NCBI GenBank assembly: GCA_001784475.1
Contig: MFRE01000015.1
Span: 1-49,660 of the forward strand
Origin: Candidatus Magasanikbacteria bacterium RIFOXYD2_FULL_41_14
GTDB lineage: Bacteria > Patescibacteriota > Patescibacteriia > Magasanikbacterales > GWA2-37-8
Direction: 5' to 3'
DNA: 49,660 bases
Shown here: positions 31,385 to 40,217 of the stretch, piece by piece
Layout of the letters: each line of letters opens with the position of its first letter
Numbering within the stretch: the stretch's first letter is position 1
The notes under the pieces: model-generated
Told to the model about the DNA's origin: nothing
The model's database searches: none
Seen by the model: only the letters and a program-made list of their open reading frames with translations
Position numbers and translations under genes: made by a program

Positions 31385-31451
31385 TGTCATCCTGAACTTG
31401 TTTCAGGATCTCTAGAATAACAGGGAATGCTGAAACAAGTTCAGCATGACA
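31385..31451. repeat. Family A palindromic element in the hrcA leader
   Basis: TGTCATCCTGAACTTGTTTC is matched by GAAACAAGTTCAGCATGACA, a 22-base arm with one mismatch. It lies in the 5' untranslated region between CIRCE and the hrcA ATG, ending eight bases before it, so it could affect translation. Confidence 0.9.
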
Positions 31452-31458
31452 ATATGTT

Positions 31459-32139
31459 ATGGACAAACGCTTATCTGACTTATTAAATTTAGTTGTTGAA
31501 AATCATATTAAAACGGCCGAACCAATTGGATCTCGTTTTTTGGTTGAAAAATGTGATTTAGGACGAGGCGAGGCGACTGTTCGCAATGAATTGCGGGCTT
31601 TGGAAGAGGGCGGATATTTAACTCACCCGCATACTTCGGCTGGACGTGTTCCGACTGAAAAAGGCTATCGCGAGTATTTGACTAGCTTGGATTTGAATGA
31701 AGCAAAATTATCAGCAAAAGATAATGAGGTTTTGGGTATGAATGTGTCAGTGGAAATGGAGCGGGAAAATAAATTAAAAACTTTTGCTAAGATCGTGGCT
31801 GGATTGTCGGGTGCTACCACCATGCTGGCCTTTACACCTGATAAGGTGTATTATACTGGTCTATCAAACCTGTTTTCTCAGCCGGAATTTTCGGTTTTGG
31901 AACATGTGGCCGACATGTCGCAAATTTTTGATCATTGTGAAGAATGTTTGGGTGTTTTTTTTGATAAAACCGATAGCGATGTAAAATATTTTTTGGGCGA
32001 AGAGCATGGTTTTGGAAATTTATTGTCAGTGGCCGCGTTTCGATTTGGTGATGAAAGTATGTTTTTGTTAATGGGACCGATGCGAATGAACTATGGACGC
32101 AATTACGCTTTAATGAATAAAGTTAAGGAATTAATTTAA
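31459..32139 (+). CDS. hrcA: Heat-inducible transcription repressor HrcA (short form)
   Basis: HrcA binds CIRCE and represses heat-shock genes. The N-terminal 75 residues are the winged-helix domain: YIKTAEPIGSRF-like (HIKTAEPIGSRFLVEK), ATVRNELRALEEGGYL and HPHTSAGRVPTEKGYREY, the family hallmark. The rest is a GAF-like domain (FTPDKVYYTGLSNLF, MLLMGPMRMNYGRNYA-like end). At 226 residues it is much shorter than the usual ~340, lacking most of the inserted dimerisation domain. It begins an operon with the Nudix-GrpE gene, which starts one base after its stop. Confidence 0.93.
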   Translation: MDKRLSDLLNLVVENHIKTAEPIGSRFLVEKCDLGRGEATVRNELRALEEGGYLTHPHTSAGRVPTEKGYREYLTSLDLNEAKLSAKDNEVLGMNVSVEMERENKLKTFAKIVAGLSGATTMLAFTPDKVYYTGLSNLFSQPEFSVLEHVADMSQIFDHCEECLGVFFDKTDSDVKYFLGEEHGFGNLLSVAAFRFGDESMFLLMGPMRMNYGRNYALMNKVKELI

Positions 32140-32140
32140 T

Positions 32141-33103
32141 ATGACTGATCAATCATCGGTAAATAAGAAGCGCCCAACGGTGGCAGTAAGCGTAGTTATT
32201 TATAATAAAATAAATCAGGTTTTTTTAATGCGCTCACCGGCCTGGAACAATCTTCTGGTTATGCCTGGAGGTGGCATTGATTGGAAAGAATCGGCCGAGC
32301 AAGCCGGCAAGCGTGAAGTTTTTGAAGAAACTGGTCTAAAAGTGAAAAATCTGCGTTTTGTGCGCATTGTAGAGATGCTTAATGATCCCAATTATCAAAG
32401 AAAGGTTGATGGCGAGCCCAAACATATTGTGGCCTTGGATTATGTGGCTGATTTGGACGGAGAAGATCAGGTGGCCAAATTAGATGGTCAAGAGGCGATT
32501 GATTATCTCTGGCTCACGGTGGATGAAGTTTTAAAACGAGATGATATTGAACCGGCCACTCGGGAGACTGTAAAAATATTTCACGACGGTCATTTTGGTA
32601 AAGAGAAGAAAAATATATTTAACCGTGATTGTAAAAAATGTCCTGATACAAAAAAAGAATGTGAAGAATACAAAACCGGTTGGCAACGGGCTTTGGCTGA
32701 CTATAAAAATTTACAAACCGAAACCGAAAAACGTCGTGGTGAATGGGTAAAAATGTCAGAAGCGCAGATTTTGGAAGAATTTATTCCGGTTTATGATAAT
32801 TTTAAAAAAGCGTTCGCGGTCAGTGGCTCTCTCCCCCTGCCCGAGGGGGAGATAAAGAGGGGGTGGGGGCAATGGGCACAAGGAATTGAATATATTAAAA
32901 AACAGTTTGGTGATATTTTAAAAAATCATGGTGTGGAAGAAATTAAAACTATTGGTGAAAAATTTGATCCGAATTTGCACGAGTCAGTTGGTGCTGAAGA
33001 AGTGGAAGGAAAAGAACATGGGGAAATATTAAAAGAAATTACTGGAGGATATATGGCTCACGGAAAAGTTTTGTGGGCAGCGAGAGTAATTATAAGTAAA
33101 TGA
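32141..33103 (+). CDS. grpE: Nudix hydrolase-GrpE fusion protein
   Basis: A single ORF of 320 residues. Residues about 12-145 are a Nudix domain with the box GGIDWKESAEQAGKREVFEE followed by TG, matching Gx5Ex7REUxEExGU. A short Cys-rich linker (CKKCPDTKKECEEY) leads to a GrpE domain: the long helix DYKNLQTETEKRRGEWVKM, EEFIPVYDNFKKAF, and the C-terminal FDPNLHESVG and TGGYMAHGKVLWAARVIIS. GrpE is the nucleotide exchange factor of DnaK. A family B repeat is inserted in frame (SLPLPEGEIKRGWG) between the helices. No internal stop separates the domains, although an internal start could also yield free GrpE. Confidence 0.88.
   Translation: MTDQSSVNKKRPTVAVSVVIYNKINQVFLMRSPAWNNLLVMPGGGIDWKESAEQAGKREVFEETGLKVKNLRFVRIVEMLNDPNYQRKVDGEPKHIVALDYVADLDGEDQVAKLDGQEAIDYLWLTVDEVLKRDDIEPATRETVKIFHDGHFGKEKKNIFNRDCKKCPDTKKECEEYKTGWQRALADYKNLQTETEKRRGEWVKMSEAQILEEFIPVYDNFKKAFAVSGSLPLPEGEIKRGWGQWAQGIEYIKKQFGDILKNHGVEEIKTIGEKFDPNLHESVGAEEVEGKEHGEILKEITGGYMAHGKVLWAARVIISK
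32828..32869. repeat. Family B palindrome inside the grpE domain
   Basis: CTCCCCCTGCCCGAGGGGGA, then GATAAAGAGGGGGTGGGGG, nearly identical to the intergenic copy at 4.05 kb. It is in frame with the GrpE coding sequence. Confidence 0.88.
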
Positions 33104-33203
33104 AAAAATTAAATATCAAAATGCAAAATGACAAATTAAAATTAAAAATGACCAAATAATTTTGTATTTTACATTGTAATTTTGCATTTTAATTTAATAT
33201 ATT
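33104..33203. repeat. AT-rich imperfect inverted repeat
   Basis: ATCAAAATGCAAAAT on the left is matched by ATTTTGCATTTTAATT on the right, with further AAATTAAAATTA symmetry. It fills the gap between grpE and hsp20. No CIRCE is visible, so hsp20 is either in the hrcA operon or has another promoter. Confidence 0.65.
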
Positions 33204-33641
33204 ATGTCAATTATCCGCTATTCCCCCCAATGGGACCCGTTTGCCGAAATGGACGACGCATTCAGTCGTCTGCCGGCACTAAATCAATCCATGCGGGCGT
33301 TTATGCCGGCGATGGATGTTTACGAAACCGATAGTGCGGTGGTTGCTGAAACTTCGCTGGCCGGTGTTAATCCGGAAGATGTTAAAGTAAGCGTGGAAAA
33401 AGGCGTCTTGACCGTACAAGGTGAAAGCAAGAAAGAACACGAGGTAGATGATAAAAATTACTATCGCAAAGAAGTTCGCTCGGGTGCGTTTTTCCGCCAA
33501 GTGGCCTTACCAACTGCGGTAAAAGAAGATGAAGTAAAAGCTGAATTTGAAGATGGAATTTTAAAAATTACTTGTCCAAAATTACAGAAAACAGCAAGTA
33601 AAAAAGTGGAGGTAAAAATAGTTAAAAAGAGTAAAAAATAG
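33204..33641 (+). CDS. Small heat-shock protein, Hsp20/IbpA family
   Basis: A 145-residue alpha-crystallin-type chaperone. The N-terminus is WDPFAEMDDAFSRL, the core is FMPAMDVYETDSAVVAETSL and GVNPEDVKVSVEKGVLTVQG, and the C-terminus has the A-x-x-x-n-G-x-L motif as AEFEDGILKITCPK. It holds unfolding proteins in soluble complexes for DnaK. It lies about 100 bases after grpE in the same direction, within the heat-shock region. Start ATG 33204 is the only sensible one. Confidence 0.94.
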   Translation: MSIIRYSPQWDPFAEMDDAFSRLPALNQSMRAFMPAMDVYETDSAVVAETSLAGVNPEDVKVSVEKGVLTVQGESKKEHEVDDKNYYRKEVRSGAFFRQVALPTAVKEDEVKAEFEDGILKITCPKLQKTASKKVEVKIVKKSKK

Positions 33642-33693
33642 TTGTACGACTTGTTCCATTGAAGTGTATAAGTTGGGAAGATAAGTAAAAAAT

Positions 33694-34206
33694 ATGCCAC
33701 ACAATTTATATCGCGGATTTGATCCGATTTGGTCCGGTCATAAAAAAGATTTGCCGACGTTGATGAAATATTTGAATATTTCAAGTAGGGTTTATTATTT
33801 GTCTATTTTTATAGCTAGTTTATTAATAGCGCATATAAATTTTAGTTTATTTGGAAATTCGGTAATTGAAACAAGTGTTGGTTTTTTGGTTTTTTTCGTT
33901 CCACCATTACTGTTATTTTATTTTTTACAAGTTTATCGTCAGTTTTGGTATATCTGTCCAGTTTTTAATGTAAAAGACAAAATAGTAAAGATTGTGTTTG
34001 GTTTTTGGATAATGATATTTTTGTTAGTTGACATATTTCAATTGATTGTAGGCATACCAATTGGGCAAGAAGAAATTAATTTATTTGGTTGGCTGGTAAC
34101 TTTTAGTAATTTGTTTGTAATAGCTAATATGGTGTTGGCATTGATTGGGGAATTTTTATTAGGAATAATAAAAAATAAGATAGAAATTATTGATAGTAAG
34201 GTATAA
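33694..34206 (+). CDS. Hypothetical four-helix membrane protein
   Basis: A 170-residue protein with a polar N-terminus (MPHNLYRGFDPIWSGHKKD) and about four hydrophobic helices (YYLSIFIASLLIAHINFSLF, GFLVFFVPPLLLFYFLQVY, IVFGFWIMIFLLVDIFQLIV, LFVIANMVLALIGEFLLGII). No family is recognised and there are no catalytic motifs. It lies in the heat-shock gene run, between hsp20 and an HD-domain gene. An AT-rich, low-GC codon choice is noticeable compared with dnaK and dnaJ, which may point to faster evolution or recent acquisition. Confidence 0.6.
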   Translation: MPHNLYRGFDPIWSGHKKDLPTLMKYLNISSRVYYLSIFIASLLIAHINFSLFGNSVIETSVGFLVFFVPPLLLFYFLQVYRQFWYICPVFNVKDKIVKIVFGFWIMIFLLVDIFQLIVGIPIGQEEINLFGWLVTFSNLFVIANMVLALIGEFLLGIIKNKIEIIDSKV

Positions 34207-34214
34207 AATTTGTT

Positions 34215-34784
34215 ATGGATAAAATTAAACAGGTAAAACGAGAAATTAAAGAAATTTTGTCTAGATCAATAATGCCAGAATTTGATATGCGTCATGGTGA
34301 GTTGGTGTTGAGTTGGGTTTTGAAACTAAAACCAGACGCAGATGATGCTTTGCAAATTGCAGCTTTGGCACATGATATTGAACGCGGGTATTATGGTAAA
34401 GACAAATTAAAGTATGACCCAGCTGTTTATGCGGTTTATGATGATTACAAAAATGAGCATGCTCATCGAGGTGCGCAGGCAATAAAAGTTATACTAAAGA
34501 AATATGATTTTGAAAGGAGTTTCATTGAAAAAGTAAAATACTTGGTGGAAAATCACGAATGTGGTGGTAATGAAGAGGTAAATATTTTACGTGACGCAGA
34601 TAGTATAAGTTATTTTTTTGACAGGTTTGATAGTTATTTAGAAGAAAAAGGTTTAGAACGGGCAAAAATAAAAGTTGAATACATGTTTGATAGAATTTCA
34701 GATGGAAACAAGGAAAAGGTGGGGGAGATTTACAAGCAGGTACTTAAAAAATTAGAAAATTATAAATTTAATAAAATTAATTAA
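34215..34784 (+). CDS. HD-domain phosphohydrolase-like protein
   Basis: A 189-residue protein with an HD-type metal site: RHGELVLSWVLKL supplies an early His, IAALAHDIERGYYG is the HD pair, and HAHRGAQAIKVIL and YLVENHECGGN give further His. Such domains hydrolyse phosphate esters, often of nucleotides. There is no partner domain. It begins eight bases after the membrane gene and ends 12 bases before dnaK, so it is probably co-transcribed with them. The substrate is unknown. Codon use is AT-rich like the preceding gene. Confidence 0.72.
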   Translation: MDKIKQVKREIKEILSRSIMPEFDMRHGELVLSWVLKLKPDADDALQIAALAHDIERGYYGKDKLKYDPAVYAVYDDYKNEHAHRGAQAIKVILKKYDFERSFIEKVKYLVENHECGGNEEVNILRDADSISYFFDRFDSYLEEKGLERAKIKVEYMFDRISDGNKEKVGEIYKQVLKKLENYKFNKIN

Positions 34785-34796
34785 TTTAATACATAT

Positions 34797-36716
34797 ATGT
34801 CAAAAGTATTAGGAATCGATTTAGGTACAACCAATAGCTGCATGGCCATAATTGAGGGTGGTCAGCCAAAGGTTTTAGAAAATAAAGAAGGCGCGCGCAC
34901 CACGCCATCAATGGTTGCGATTAATAAATCCGGCGAACGCTTGGCCGGGCAATTGGCCAAACGGCAGGCCGTTACCAATCCGGAAAATACTTTGTATTCT
35001 ATCAAACGTCTTATCGGCCGTCGTTTTACGGATGCCGAAGTTCAGCGTGATTTGAAATTGATGCCTTACAAAATTGTTCAATCCGGCGAAGGCGTCAAAA
35101 TTAAAATGGGCGACAAAGATCATTCGCCGCAAGAAATTTCCGCCATGGTTTTGCAAAAATTAAAAGCCGATGCCGAAGAACGCATTGGTGAAAAAATTAC
35201 CGACGCGGTTATCACTGTGCCGGCATATTTTGATGATGCCCAACGCCAAGCGACAAAAGATGCGGGCGCGATTGCCGGTTTAAATGTTTTACGTATTGTC
35301 AACGAACCGACTGCCGCGGCACTCGCCTATGGCTTTGACAAAAAGACCGAACAAAAAATTGCGGTTTACGATTTGGGCGGTGGCACTTTTGATATTTCCA
35401 TTTTGGAAATCGCGCCGGATAATGTTCAGGTGTTGTCCACGAATGGCGACACGCATTTGGGTGGTGATGATTTTGACCAAGTGCTTATTAACTGGATTTT
35501 AGCCGAATTTAAAAAAGATCAAGGCATTGATTTGGGTAAAGACAATTTGGCCTTACAGCGTATTAAAGAAGCGGCGGAAAAAGCTAAAATAGAATTATCC
35601 ACTTCACAAGAAACCGAAATCAACCAGCCGTTTATCACTTCTGGCGTTGATGGACCGAAACATTTGGTAATGAAATTAACCCGTGCTAAATTAGAAGAAC
35701 TAGTCGGTGATTTAGTTCAAAAAACAATGGGTCCAGTACAAAAGGCCTTGGATGATGCCAAATTAAAAGTGGGTGATTTACACGAAGTCGTAATGGTCGG
35801 TGGTATGACTCGCATGCCAATGGTTTTGGCAGCAGTTGAAAAATTCTTTGGGAAAAAACCAAACATCAGCGTTAACCCGGACGAAGTAGTCGCGATTGGC
35901 GCGGCGGTTCAGGGTGGTGTGATGCGTGGAGACGTTAAAGATATTTTGCTTTTGGATGTGACACCACTTTCTCTTGGTTTAGAAACAATGGGTAGCGTGA
36001 TGACCAAATTAATTGATCGCAATACCACCATCCCAACATCTAAGACCCAAACATTTTCTACGGCGGCTGATAACCAACCGGGCGTAGAAATTCATGTATT
36101 ACAAGGCGAACGTCCGATGGCCACTGATAACAAAACTTTGGGTCGATTTATGTTAGACGGTATCCCACCAGCTCCACGTGGCGTTCCACAGATTGAAGTG
36201 AGTTTTGATATTGACGCTAATGGTATTTTGTCGGTAAAAGCCAAAGATAAAGCCACTAACAAAGAACAATCAATTACAATTACTGCTTCGACTGCGCTGT
36301 CAAAAGAAGAAGTAGAAAAGATGAAGAAGGAAGCGGAAGCACATGCTGACGAAGACAAGAAAAAACAAGAATTAATTGAAACCCGCAATTTGGCCGATAC
36401 GATGGTGTACACTTCGGAAAAAATGATGAAAGAAGTGGAAGAGAAAAAAATCGCGATTACCGACGAAGAAAAGAAAAATGTGGAAGAGGGAATTAAATTG
36501 GTAAAAGATGTGAAAGATAAGGATGATGTGGAAGCGATTAAAAAAGCGTCCGAGACATTGTCTAAGGTTGCGCAAGTTGTTGGTCAGAAGATGTACCAAA
36601 CGCAACAGCCACCGCAAGGTGGCCAGCCGGGCGCGCCAGATAGTGCAACTCCATCAGAGGGTGGGGAACAGTCAAAGAAGGATGATGGACCGATTGAAGG
36701 AGAAGTGGTAAAATAG
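34797..36716 (+). CDS. dnaK: Chaperone DnaK (Hsp70)
   Basis: The full-length Hsp70 chaperone, 639 residues. The ATPase domain has [44 protein letters not shown] and [12 protein letters not shown]. The substrate domain begins after [13 protein letters not shown] and includes VTPLSLGLE and [20 protein letters not shown]. The C-terminal lid ends in a Gln/Pro-rich linker and PIEGEVVK, a normal ending. No CIRCE is visible in the short gap upstream, in contrast to hrcA. Its partners grpE, dnaJ and hsp20 are in the same region. Confidence 0.99.
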   Translation: MSKVLGIDLGTTNSCMAIIEGGQPKVLENKEGARTTPSMVAINKSGERLAGQLAKRQAVTNPENTLYSIKRLIGRRFTDAEVQRDLKLMPYKIVQSGEGVKIKMGDKDHSPQEISAMVLQKLKADAEERIGEKITDAVITVPAYFDDAQRQATKDAGAIAGLNVLRIVNEPTAAALAYGFDKKTEQKIAVYDLGGGTFDISILEIAPDNVQVLSTNGDTHLGGDDFDQVLINWILAEFKKDQGIDLGKDNLALQRIKEAAEKAKIELSTSQETEINQPFITSGVDGPKHLVMKLTRAKLEELVGDLVQKTMGPVQKALDDAKLKVGDLHEVVMVGGMTRMPMVLAAVEKFFGKKPNISVNPDEVVAIGAAVQGGVMRGDVKDILLLDVTPLSLGLETMGSVMTKLIDRNTTIPTSKTQTFSTAADNQPGVEIHVLQGERPMATDNKTLGRFMLDGIPPAPRGVPQIEVSFDIDANGILSVKAKDKATNKEQSITITASTALSKEEVEKMKKEAEAHADEDKKKQELIETRNLADTMVYTSEKMMKEVEEKKIAITDEEKKNVEEGIKLVKDVKDKDDVEAIKKASETLSKVAQVVGQKMYQTQQPPQGGQPGAPDSATPSEGGEQSKKDDGPIEGEVVK

Positions 36717-36746
36717 AACGTGTAATTTATTTTTGATGAATAAAAT

Positions 36747-37508
36747 ATGCCGGACCAAGACCCAAGCATAGCAATGCCTTTTGATTTTGATCGTAAAAAA
36801 ATTGCTCAAGAACTTTGGCTGCCACAAACTAAAAATGATTTGATGGAATCCAATCGATTGGGTGCCGATTTATTTAGAAAATTGAATAGTGAAATTGTAA
36901 CAGGAAAAAAATTAGAGGCAGGATCTTGGATTTTTTTGGCTGGATTTTTAGCGAAATCGCTGGGGCATGATAATGGGTTAAGCGTGGGCGATCTGAAAGG
37001 ATTTAAAATAGCTGACATAGGTGGCGGACATTATTCTCCCCCTAGTAGCTTTGGTCCAAATTTGGCTCGTGCTTTAGCTTATTTGGGCGCGGAAGTATTT
37101 GTTGTTGATCCAAAGGCATCAAACAGTGATTTTGCCGAAGATAGTTTTGCTATTGGCTCCGTATCAGTCGTGCCAAAATGGGCGCAGGAGTTGTATGAAG
37201 AAAACGATGGTCCTATTTCTTCGGACAGACCAGTTGATATAGTTACTAGTAGTGCTTTTGTAGCTTCTCCTGGTTCTCCAAATGATTCTGAATATCCAAG
37301 TTTGTTGGATGGATTAAGGAAGATATCAAATGTTCAAATTCATTTGATTCAAATTAATGATGCAGTTTTTTTAGGCGAGAATGGTATTATTCAAAATATC
37401 AGAAAAAATGTAGATGGTGTAAAATATTGCGCTGATGTTTCAGCGAAATTAGGTAGTGACAGTACTGAAACTGATTTTATTGTGATAGACTCGCGGTTCA
37501 AGAAATAA
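36747..37508 (+). CDS. Rossmann/methyltransferase-like protein between dnaK and dnaJ
   Basis: A 253-residue protein. The stretch KIADIGGGHYSPPSSFGPNL starts near residue 89 and LGAEVFVVDPKAS follows, which fits the SAM- or NAD-binding first two strands of a Rossmann fold. Upstream (FDFDRKKIAQELWLPQ) and downstream (VDIVTSSAFVASPGSPNDSE) segments are unfamiliar. An enzyme with SAM is plausible, but the glycine motif is not canonical for methyltransferases. It starts 30 bases after dnaK and ends three bases before dnaJ, so it is embedded in the chaperone operon. A similar insertion is found between gatC and gatA. Confidence 0.55.
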   Translation: MPDQDPSIAMPFDFDRKKIAQELWLPQTKNDLMESNRLGADLFRKLNSEIVTGKKLEAGSWIFLAGFLAKSLGHDNGLSVGDLKGFKIADIGGGHYSPPSSFGPNLARALAYLGAEVFVVDPKASNSDFAEDSFAIGSVSVVPKWAQELYEENDGPISSDRPVDIVTSSAFVASPGSPNDSEYPSLLDGLRKISNVQIHLIQINDAVFLGENGIIQNIRKNVDGVKYCADVSAKLGSDSTETDFIVIDSRFKK

Positions 37509-37511
37509 ATT

Positions 37512-38621
37512 ATGCCTAAAGATTACTATAAAATACTCGGTCTGGAAAAAAATGCGACTGCCGATGAAGTAAAAAAAGCGTTTAAAAAATTGGCCATGCA
37601 ACATCATCCGGATAAACCCGGTGGTGATGAGAAAAAGTTTAAGGAAATAAACGAGGCCTTTCAAGTTTTAAACGATGCGGATAAGCGAACCAAATATGAT
37701 CAATTTGGTTCTGATTTTGAATCTCAAGGTGGTTGGGGCGCGTCCGGCGGAAATTGGGAAGATATAATGAATGCGTTTCGTAACCAGCAGGGCGGTGGTG
37801 GATTTTCCGGTTTTAGCGGGGGAGATGCCGGAGACATCTTTGGTGATATTTTTGGCTTTGGTGGTGGCGGTCGTTCTCGTCGTGGCGGTCAACAGGCGCG
37901 TGGTCGTGATATACAAGTTGATGTGGAATTGGATTTAAAAGAAGCCGCGTTCGGTATTGAAAAAGAAATTTCTTTACGCAAACAAAGCGCTTGCGATGTT
38001 TGTCGTGGCACTGGGAATGAACCAGGGGCCAAAATGGAAATCTGCGCTATTTGTAAAGGTCAGGGTCAGATGGTTCAACAACAGCGTACTTTTTTGGGTG
38101 TGATGCAAACTGTGGTGCAATGTAGCGCCTGTTATGGCCGGGGTGAAAAACCAGGTAACATTTGTAAGCATTGTGGCGGTGATGGCGTGATGGCAAAGAG
38201 TTCAACAATTAAAGTAAAAATTCCGGCTGGCATTGATGAGGGTGAATCAATTCGTTTATCCGGACACGGTGAGGCCGCTCCCCATGGTGGTGGGGCAGGG
38301 GATTTGTATGTGCGAGCGCATATAAAACCGCAAAAAGTTTTTCATCGCGATGGGCCTGATGTTTTGACAGAAAGCGAAATTAGTTTTTCGCAGGCGGTTT
38401 TAGGTGATAAAATTATGGTACCAACTTTGGACGGTGAATTAAAAATTATAGTACCGGAAGGCACGGAATCAGGCCAATTAATTCGTTTGAAAGGCCACGG
38501 TATTACCAAATTAGGCCATACCACGCGTGGTGATCATTATGTAAAAATTAAAATTCGTGTACCAAAAAAACTTTCTCGTGATGTTCGTAAAAAGTTAGAA
38601 GAAATTAAAGATGAAATTTAG
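37512..38621 (+). CDS. dnaJ: Chaperone DnaJ (Hsp40)
   Basis: The 369-residue co-chaperone that stimulates DnaK. It has all four parts: a J domain with HHPDKPGGDEKKFKEINEAF (HPD motif), a Gly/Phe-rich stretch (GGGFSGFSGGDAGDIFGDIF), a zinc domain with four CxxCxGxG repeats (CDVCRGTG, CAICKGQG, CSACYGRG, CKHCGGDG), and the C-terminal substrate domain ending with HYVKIKIRVPKKLSRDVRKK. It begins three bases after the Rossmann-like gene. The next gene starts 26 bases downstream. Confidence 0.98.
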   Translation: MPKDYYKILGLEKNATADEVKKAFKKLAMQHHPDKPGGDEKKFKEINEAFQVLNDADKRTKYDQFGSDFESQGGWGASGGNWEDIMNAFRNQQGGGGFSGFSGGDAGDIFGDIFGFGGGGRSRRGGQQARGRDIQVDVELDLKEAAFGIEKEISLRKQSACDVCRGTGNEPGAKMEICAICKGQGQMVQQQRTFLGVMQTVVQCSACYGRGEKPGNICKHCGGDGVMAKSSTIKVKIPAGIDEGESIRLSGHGEAAPHGGGAGDLYVRAHIKPQKVFHRDGPDVLTESEISFSQAVLGDKIMVPTLDGELKIIVPEGTESGQLIRLKGHGITKLGHTTRGDHYVKIKIRVPKKLSRDVRKKLEEIKDEI

Positions 38622-38647
38622 TCTCGCTTTAGTAGTTAATTTTTATT

Positions 38648-39700
38648 ATGTCCATTGAATCCTTTGGTGACTTGCGAAGAATTGTGGCTGGCAACAGAGA
38701 GATAAAAAAAGAAGCCAAGGAAAAGGGCGTTACTTTTGATGGACAAAGAGGGTTTGAGTTAATTGATTATGCCACTGAAATTGATGGCTTGGCCCAGGTA
38801 ATGTTTCAGTCCCACCTAGAGTGGGCAGAAAGTAAATTTGATTCTTTGCGGGAATATTTGAAGGATGTTTCAAGAGAGGACATAGAAGAGGCATTTTTTA
38901 GAGGTTTAAAAACCAATATCACACAGTATTTTAGAGTTTACAAAAAAACCGGTAATTCCGATGTGATTAAACAGCTACATGATCCCGCTTTTCAGAATAA
39001 ATTAGTTGAAAGTTTTTTTATTGATTTTGTTTTGACTTTGCGTAAAAGTGGAAAAGGCAAGACGTCGCCCATTACTGCCTTAAAATTAGCTAGACAATCA
39101 TACATTCACGACCCTGATATTGTTTCCAAGTTGCAAAAACAGTTTCCCGAAACCGACTTGGGTTTAATTGTCAGGGCCGCCGTGGCTTATCCGCATACAT
39201 CTGCTGAATTTATCGCTCGGACCGAAGAAAATATTATTACTTTGGCCAAAGAATTTCCTGATGTTGACCCCAATATAATACGGACGGCCGCAGTTTCAAA
39301 TCACAGGGGTGACCCAGCCTCTTTTATAAGAAAAGTTCAAGATGGTACTACTGCATTATCAAAAAAATTTCCGGACGTTGATATGTATGTTATCAAGGCC
39401 GCGGCTTTGGGAAGGCCTAAACGAATAGAAGCATTTATTGCTGAAGTGGCTGCTGATATTACTCGTCTAACAGGAAAATTTCCTGATGTAAAAAGATATA
39501 TTATTAAAACAGCTGCCGCTTTTCATCGTGATGATCCTGATGCTTTTATTGAGTCAGTACAAAGAAATATTCCGATTTTAACAGCCAAATTCCCAGATCT
39601 TCCCTCTCACGATATTGAAACTGTGGCCGTGTGTCATTTTGGTCGAGCAACTGAACGTCTTGAGGAAATTAGGGCAAAAAGGTTGAATAAAAAAACTTAA
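38648..39700 (+). CDS. Protein with a novel FPDVD-type ~37-residue repeat
   Basis: A 350-residue soluble protein of no family I recognise. Residues 1-160 are helical and charged. From about residue 166 to 340 there are five tandem units of about 37 residues, each starting FP(D/E) and containing a hydrophobic-Ala-Ala core. Unit starts are FPETDLGLIVRAAVAYP, FPDVDPNIIRTAAVSN, FPDVDMYVIKAAALG, FPDVKRYIIKTAAAFH and FPDLPSHDIETVAVCH. Middle parts read AEFIARTEENIITLAK and similar. The predicted fold is a helical solenoid, possibly for protein binding. It is placed right after dnaJ, followed by a terminator. Confidence 0.6.
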   Translation: MSIESFGDLRRIVAGNREIKKEAKEKGVTFDGQRGFELIDYATEIDGLAQVMFQSHLEWAESKFDSLREYLKDVSREDIEEAFFRGLKTNITQYFRVYKKTGNSDVIKQLHDPAFQNKLVESFFIDFVLTLRKSGKGKTSPITALKLARQSYIHDPDIVSKLQKQFPETDLGLIVRAAVAYPHTSAEFIARTEENIITLAKEFPDVDPNIIRTAAVSNHRGDPASFIRKVQDGTTALSKKFPDVDMYVIKAAALGRPKRIEAFIAEVAADITRLTGKFPDVKRYIIKTAAAFHRDDPDAFIESVQRNIPILTAKFPDLPSHDIETVAVCHFGRATERLEEIRAKRLNKKT

Positions 39701-39721
39701 AATCCGCCAGAGCGGATTTTT
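39699..39721 (+). terminator. Rho-independent terminator after the repeat protein
   Basis: AAAATCCGC and GCGGATTTT arms with a four-base loop and a short T-run. It probably ends the heat-shock region transcript. Confidence 0.85.
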
Positions 39722-39790
39722 GAAATGATTTTTTGTCAGCCCGATGAAAATTTGCCCCATACTGTGATGCGGAATTGGCATCTCAGTCTG

Positions 39791-40192
39791 TTACATTCTT
39801 TGATCCAACGCCTCATTTACCATTTGGTCCGCTTCTTTATTTTGCGCGCGCATCACGTGACGGTAAGAAACTTTTTTAAATTTAGCGGCGGCGTTATAAG
39901 CAGTAACAAATAATTTTTGTAAAGTTGGTTCTTTAACTTTATATTTTCCTTGCATTTGTTTTGTAACCAATTCACTGTCCAACACACATTCCACTTCGGT
40001 CGCTCCTAGTTCGGCGGCTTTTTTTAATGCCGAAATTAATCCTGAATATTCCGCAAAATTATTAGTTTGTTCGCCTAAATATTCGCCGTAAGAAGTTAAA
40101 ATTTTTCCCGCTTCATTTTTTATCACAACACCAGCTGCCGCCGGACCGGGGTTACCGCGTGCGCCACCGTCAGTAAAAGTAATTAATTTCAT
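39791..40192 (-). CDS. Ribonuclease HI-like protein
   Basis: A 133-residue RNase H fold protein that may cleave RNA in RNA-DNA hybrids. The acidic residues are FTDGGARGNPGPAAAG (Asp), NNFAEYSGLISALK (Glu), CVLDSELVTKQMQG (Asp) and AQNKEADQMVNEAL (Asp), so the four-residue catalytic set is present. The ORF track begins 19 residues earlier, overlapping the neighbouring gene. ATG 40192 (MKLITFTDGG) fits family proteins. Proteins of this reverse-transcriptase-like RNase H type lack the basic protrusion of E. coli RNase HI. It is downstream of the PEGA gene on the same strand. Confidence 0.88.
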   Translation of the reverse strand: MKLITFTDGGARGNPGPAAAGVVIKNEAGKILTSYGEYLGEQTNNFAEYSGLISALKKAAELGATEVECVLDSELVTKQMQGKYKVKEPTLQKLFVTAYNAAAKFKKVSYRHVMRAQNKEADQMVNEALDQRM

Positions 40193-40217
40193 ATAAAAAT
40201 TTAAATAAGTATTTAAA

